Positions 61,950 through 64,000 of a stretch of 64,000 nt of DNA are shown here, piece by piece. Under the pieces are notes generated by a model, which worked only from the letters and a program-made list of their open reading frames with translations, was not told the DNA's origin and made no database searches. This DNA is from Planctellipticum variicoloris (GTDB lineage: Bacteria > Planctomycetota > Planctomycetia > Planctomycetales > Planctomycetaceae), in NCBI RefSeq assembly GCF_030622045.1, contig NZ_CP130886.1, positions 186,001-250,000 on the forward strand, written 5' to 3'. A program made the translations under genes and the position numbers. The stretch's first letter is position 1. Every line of letters begins with the position of its first letter.

Positions 61950-64000
61950 TTACGGAGCGGCCAGCAGCCGGCGGGAGAGCTCCTGGACCCGTTGCGAATG
62001 GAGCTCCAGGTCCGCTTCGAGGGCGTCGGGGCGGCCGCCGTAGCCCAGGCGTCGCGACAGGAATTCGAAATCTTCGCTGGCGACGGGCGGCACGGTGAGG
62101 TCGCGGGCGTCACCCCGGACCATGCGGAGCGAGTCGATCAGCCTGCGCAGGAAGCGGTAGGCGGCGACAAGTTGTTCGTGTTCGGTCGGACGGAGGCTCC
62201 CCGCCTGGCGCAGGGCGTCCAGGGCCTCGCGGGTGCTGGTGGTGCGGAGGGCGGGCAGTCGATGGCCGCCCGAAATCTGCAGCGCCTGGACAAGGTACTC
62301 GACATCCACCAGTCCTCCTGCGCTGAGCTTTGCGTTGAAGGTTCCTCCCTGGACGAGTTGACGAATCTGGCGCTCGCGCATTGCCCGCATGGGAGCGGGA
62401 TCAAAGGCTTTGCCGGTGTAGAGGAGCCGATCGCGCAGAAGGCTCAGTTCCCGGGCGAGCGACTCATCACCGGCGAGCGGTCGCAGCTTGACGAGCGCCT
62501 GCCGTTCGTAGGGCCAGGCGGGTCCGTCCTCTGCGAAGTATTGCCGGAAGGCCTCCATCGAGACCGCCAGGCTGCCTGCTCGTCCGTAGGGTCGCAATCG
62601 CAGGTCGATGCGGAAAATTCCCTCATGGCGGGCGCGGATCGTCTGATTGAACGACTCGACCAGCCGCTGAAAGTAGCTGGAGCATGAGATCACCTCGGGG
62701 CCTGCGGTATGCCCTTCGTTCTCATAGACGAACAGCAGTTCGATGTCGGAGGCGAATCCCAGTTCTCTGCCGCCGCATTTTCCGAGAGCGAGAACCGCAC
62801 CGCGGCACGGGCGACGCGGTCCAAGCTGCGGGATTCCATACCGACGGCGCAGGTCGGCTTCAACGAGATCGTACGCGGCGCTGACGACAACTTCGGCGAC
62901 GTCGCTGAGTTCCGCGGAGAACTGGGTGAAGTCGGGAATGTGGCCCAGGATGTGTCGCATGTCGACTCGAAACATCTCGCGATCTTTGAAGACGTTGAGG
63001 GCATCGCGGCGGTCATCCGCGGTCGTCGCGGCTCCCAGCGACTCTTTGAGCTTGGCGTCGAGTTCGGCGCGGGACGTTCCCTTCTGGAGCGATGGCAAGT
63101 CCCGGAGGACCGGGAAGAGGTTGGAATACTGGACCCTGAGAAACTCATCCCAGAGAAAGTCGCTGACTCCCATGAGCTGGGCCAGGGCGTCGAGGACGTC
63201 GGGGCGTTCGAGCGACGAGAGTTCGTCGGTCCAGTCGGGGCGTTCAAAAAGATCACGGAGGAAACTGCGAAAGTGCAGAAGCGCCGCCTCGGGGTTCGGG
63301 GAGCGGGGCAGCACGTGGGTGAATTGCTTGATCAGGACGACCGCCGCCCGCAATTCCTGAAGTCGTCCGGGGTCGACGATTTTGCCGCCGGTTCGCGCGT
63401 CGGTGACTGCGAGCGAGTCGTGGACCACGTTTCCGTCGGAGCGGATGGCCACCTGGGAGATATTGACGCCGCTCATGGCCAGTGAATTCGAGAGCTCGTA
63501 AAGGAACCCGATGGTGTCGTCCGCGCGGATATCGATGACGGTGGCGTCTTCGGCAATGGTGTTGTCAAACGTCACGTCGACCGGCGCAGGACGGTTGAAT
63601 CGCCCCGGCGAGTCCTGCAGCGCTGCGGCGACGCGTCGGGCGAGGCGGCCCTGGGCGGCGCCGGTTGATATCCGGCGGGCGTGGAGCATCAGTTCGAGGA
63701 GGTCGGCTTCGTAGCTGAGCCAGGCTTCCTTCAAGACCTGACCGGCCGGCGGTCGAACCGTGAAGAGATTCACAAAGTCCCGCGCGGTCTCGGCCGCGAC
63801 GTCGGCTCGCTGTCCTGCGGTCGCCGTGATCTGCTTCTGGATCCTGGAAAGATGCTGCCAGACTTCCGGGTGATTTCCGGTCGAGACGCACCCTTCGAGA
63901 ATGTCACAGCCGTAGACGAACAGCAGCCCGCAGATCATGGACAGGTCGCCCGGTTCGTCGAGTCCGAGGACGGTTACCCGCCAGAGTTCGTCGTCGATGG
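61950..64000 (-). CDS. GlnE-like nucleotidyltransferase with N-terminal ACT-like domains (partial)
   Basis: The gene runs off the right edge, so its start is missing; 683 residues are visible. An ACT-like stretch (WRVTVLGLDEPGDLSMICGL) touches the edge and a second ACT domain follows (ADDTIGFLYELSNSLAMSGV and NISQVAIRSDGNVVHDS, near visible residue 165). The C-terminal 450 residues match one catalytic unit of glutamine synthetase adenylyltransferase: ALGKCGGRELGFASDIELLF (acidic pair Asp-x-Glu), FRIDLRLRPYGRAGSLAVSM, WPYERQALVKLRPLAGD and AGGLVDVEYLVQALQ. E. coli GlnE has two such units and no ACT domain. It probably controls nitrogen metabolism in the cytoplasm. Confidence 0.82.
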   Translation of the reverse strand, partial: IDDELWRVTVLGLDEPGDLSMICGLLFVYGCDILEGCVSTGNHPEVWQHLSRIQKQITATAGQRADVAAETARDFVNLFTVRPPAGQVLKEAWLSYEADLLELMLHARRISTGAAQGRLARRVAAALQDSPGRFNRPAPVDVTFDNTIAEDATVIDIRADDTIGFLYELSNSLAMSGVNISQVAIRSDGNVVHDSLAVTDARTGGKIVDPGRLQELRAAVVLIKQFTHVLPRSPNPEAALLHFRSFLRDLFERPDWTDELSSLERPDVLDALAQLMGVSDFLWDEFLRVQYSNLFPVLRDLPSLQKGTSRAELDAKLKESLGAATTADDRRDALNVFKDREMFRVDMRHILGHIPDFTQFSAELSDVAEVVVSAAYDLVEADLRRRYGIPQLGPRRPCRGAVLALGKCGGRELGFASDIELLFVYENEGHTAGPEVISCSSYFQRLVESFNQTIRARHEGIFRIDLRLRPYGRAGSLAVSMEAFRQYFAEDGPAWPYERQALVKLRPLAGDESLARELSLLRDRLLYTGKAFDPAPMRAMRERQIRQLVQGGTFNAKLSAGGLVDVEYLVQALQISGGHRLPALRTTSTREALDALRQAGSLRPTEHEQLVAAYRFLRRLIDSLRMVRGDARDLTVPPVASEDFEFLSRRLGYGGRPDALEADLELHSQRVQELSRRLLAAP

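Overview
The window is GC-rich, gene-dense bacterial chromosome and most likely comes from a member of the Planctomycetota, probably Planctomycetaceae-like. The support is the gene content: a DUF1501 protein with a Tat signal, a large PVC-type protein with a C-terminal CxxCH haem motif, SMP-30, ThuA and SGNH secreted enzymes, several clustered Uma2 endonucleases, futalosine-pathway menaquinone genes, and Tyr/His/Cys-rich or Gly/Ala/Pro-rich exported proteins. No rRNA, tRNA or CRISPR array was seen. All family calls come from reading the sequence; no database search was possible.

Layout. 0-7 kb: SMP-30 lactonase, a membrane-anchored SGNH protein, a divergent NagB-like protein, ribonuclease D and a DUF1501 protein. 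6.8-10 kb: a repeat-rich accessory patch with decayed prophage pieces (zinc-ribbon remnant, gpW-like joining protein, portal-like start) around a lower-GC gene with an AlbA_2/Schlafen-type domain. 10-17.3 kb: a two-gene RND efflux operon and two exported proteins. 17.6-21.3 kb: a lower-GC island with a C5-cytosine methyltransferase, a putative restriction partner and Vsr in one operon, next to the severed 3' end of a type IIG-like enzyme and the severed 5' end of a glgX-like gene. 21.3-28 kb: a large glucosidase-like protein, a small conserved protein, a bestrophin-like/STAS chimera, a membrane protein and mtnA. 28-34.4 kb: the PVC haem protein, which carries an in-frame repeat hairpin, a thioredoxin-like protein and three exported planctomycete-type proteins. 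34.8-39.2 kb: type IIA topoisomerase subunits A and B. 39.3-46.3 kb: a small membrane protein, VOC protein, CaCA antiporter, lipase, SGNH hydrolase and a beta-galactosidase-like protein. 46.3-50.9 kb: a divergent phosphonate-catabolism cluster (PhnX, FAD oxidoreductase, MFS transporter, zinc dehydrogenase). 51-64 kb: ThuA, a FecR-like membrane protein, mqnP, three tandem Uma2 genes with the third broken, mqnE, an L,D-transpeptidase, a lipoprotein, cysC, a Spy-like protein and an ACT-GlnE hybrid that runs off the window.

Functional links. The phosphonate genes could together oxidise and cleave 2-aminoethylphosphonate-type compounds. mqnP and mqnE belong to one menaquinone pathway and are split by the Uma2 array. 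Methyltransferase, restriction partner and Vsr form a coherent restriction-modification and mismatch-repair unit.

Three features stand out structurally. Arrays of degenerate 7-nt repeats, often folded as long hairpins, occur at seven places, one of them inside a coding sequence. Four gene fragments or chimeras mark past deletions. A near-perfect parS palindrome lies between two convergent genes near 51 kb.
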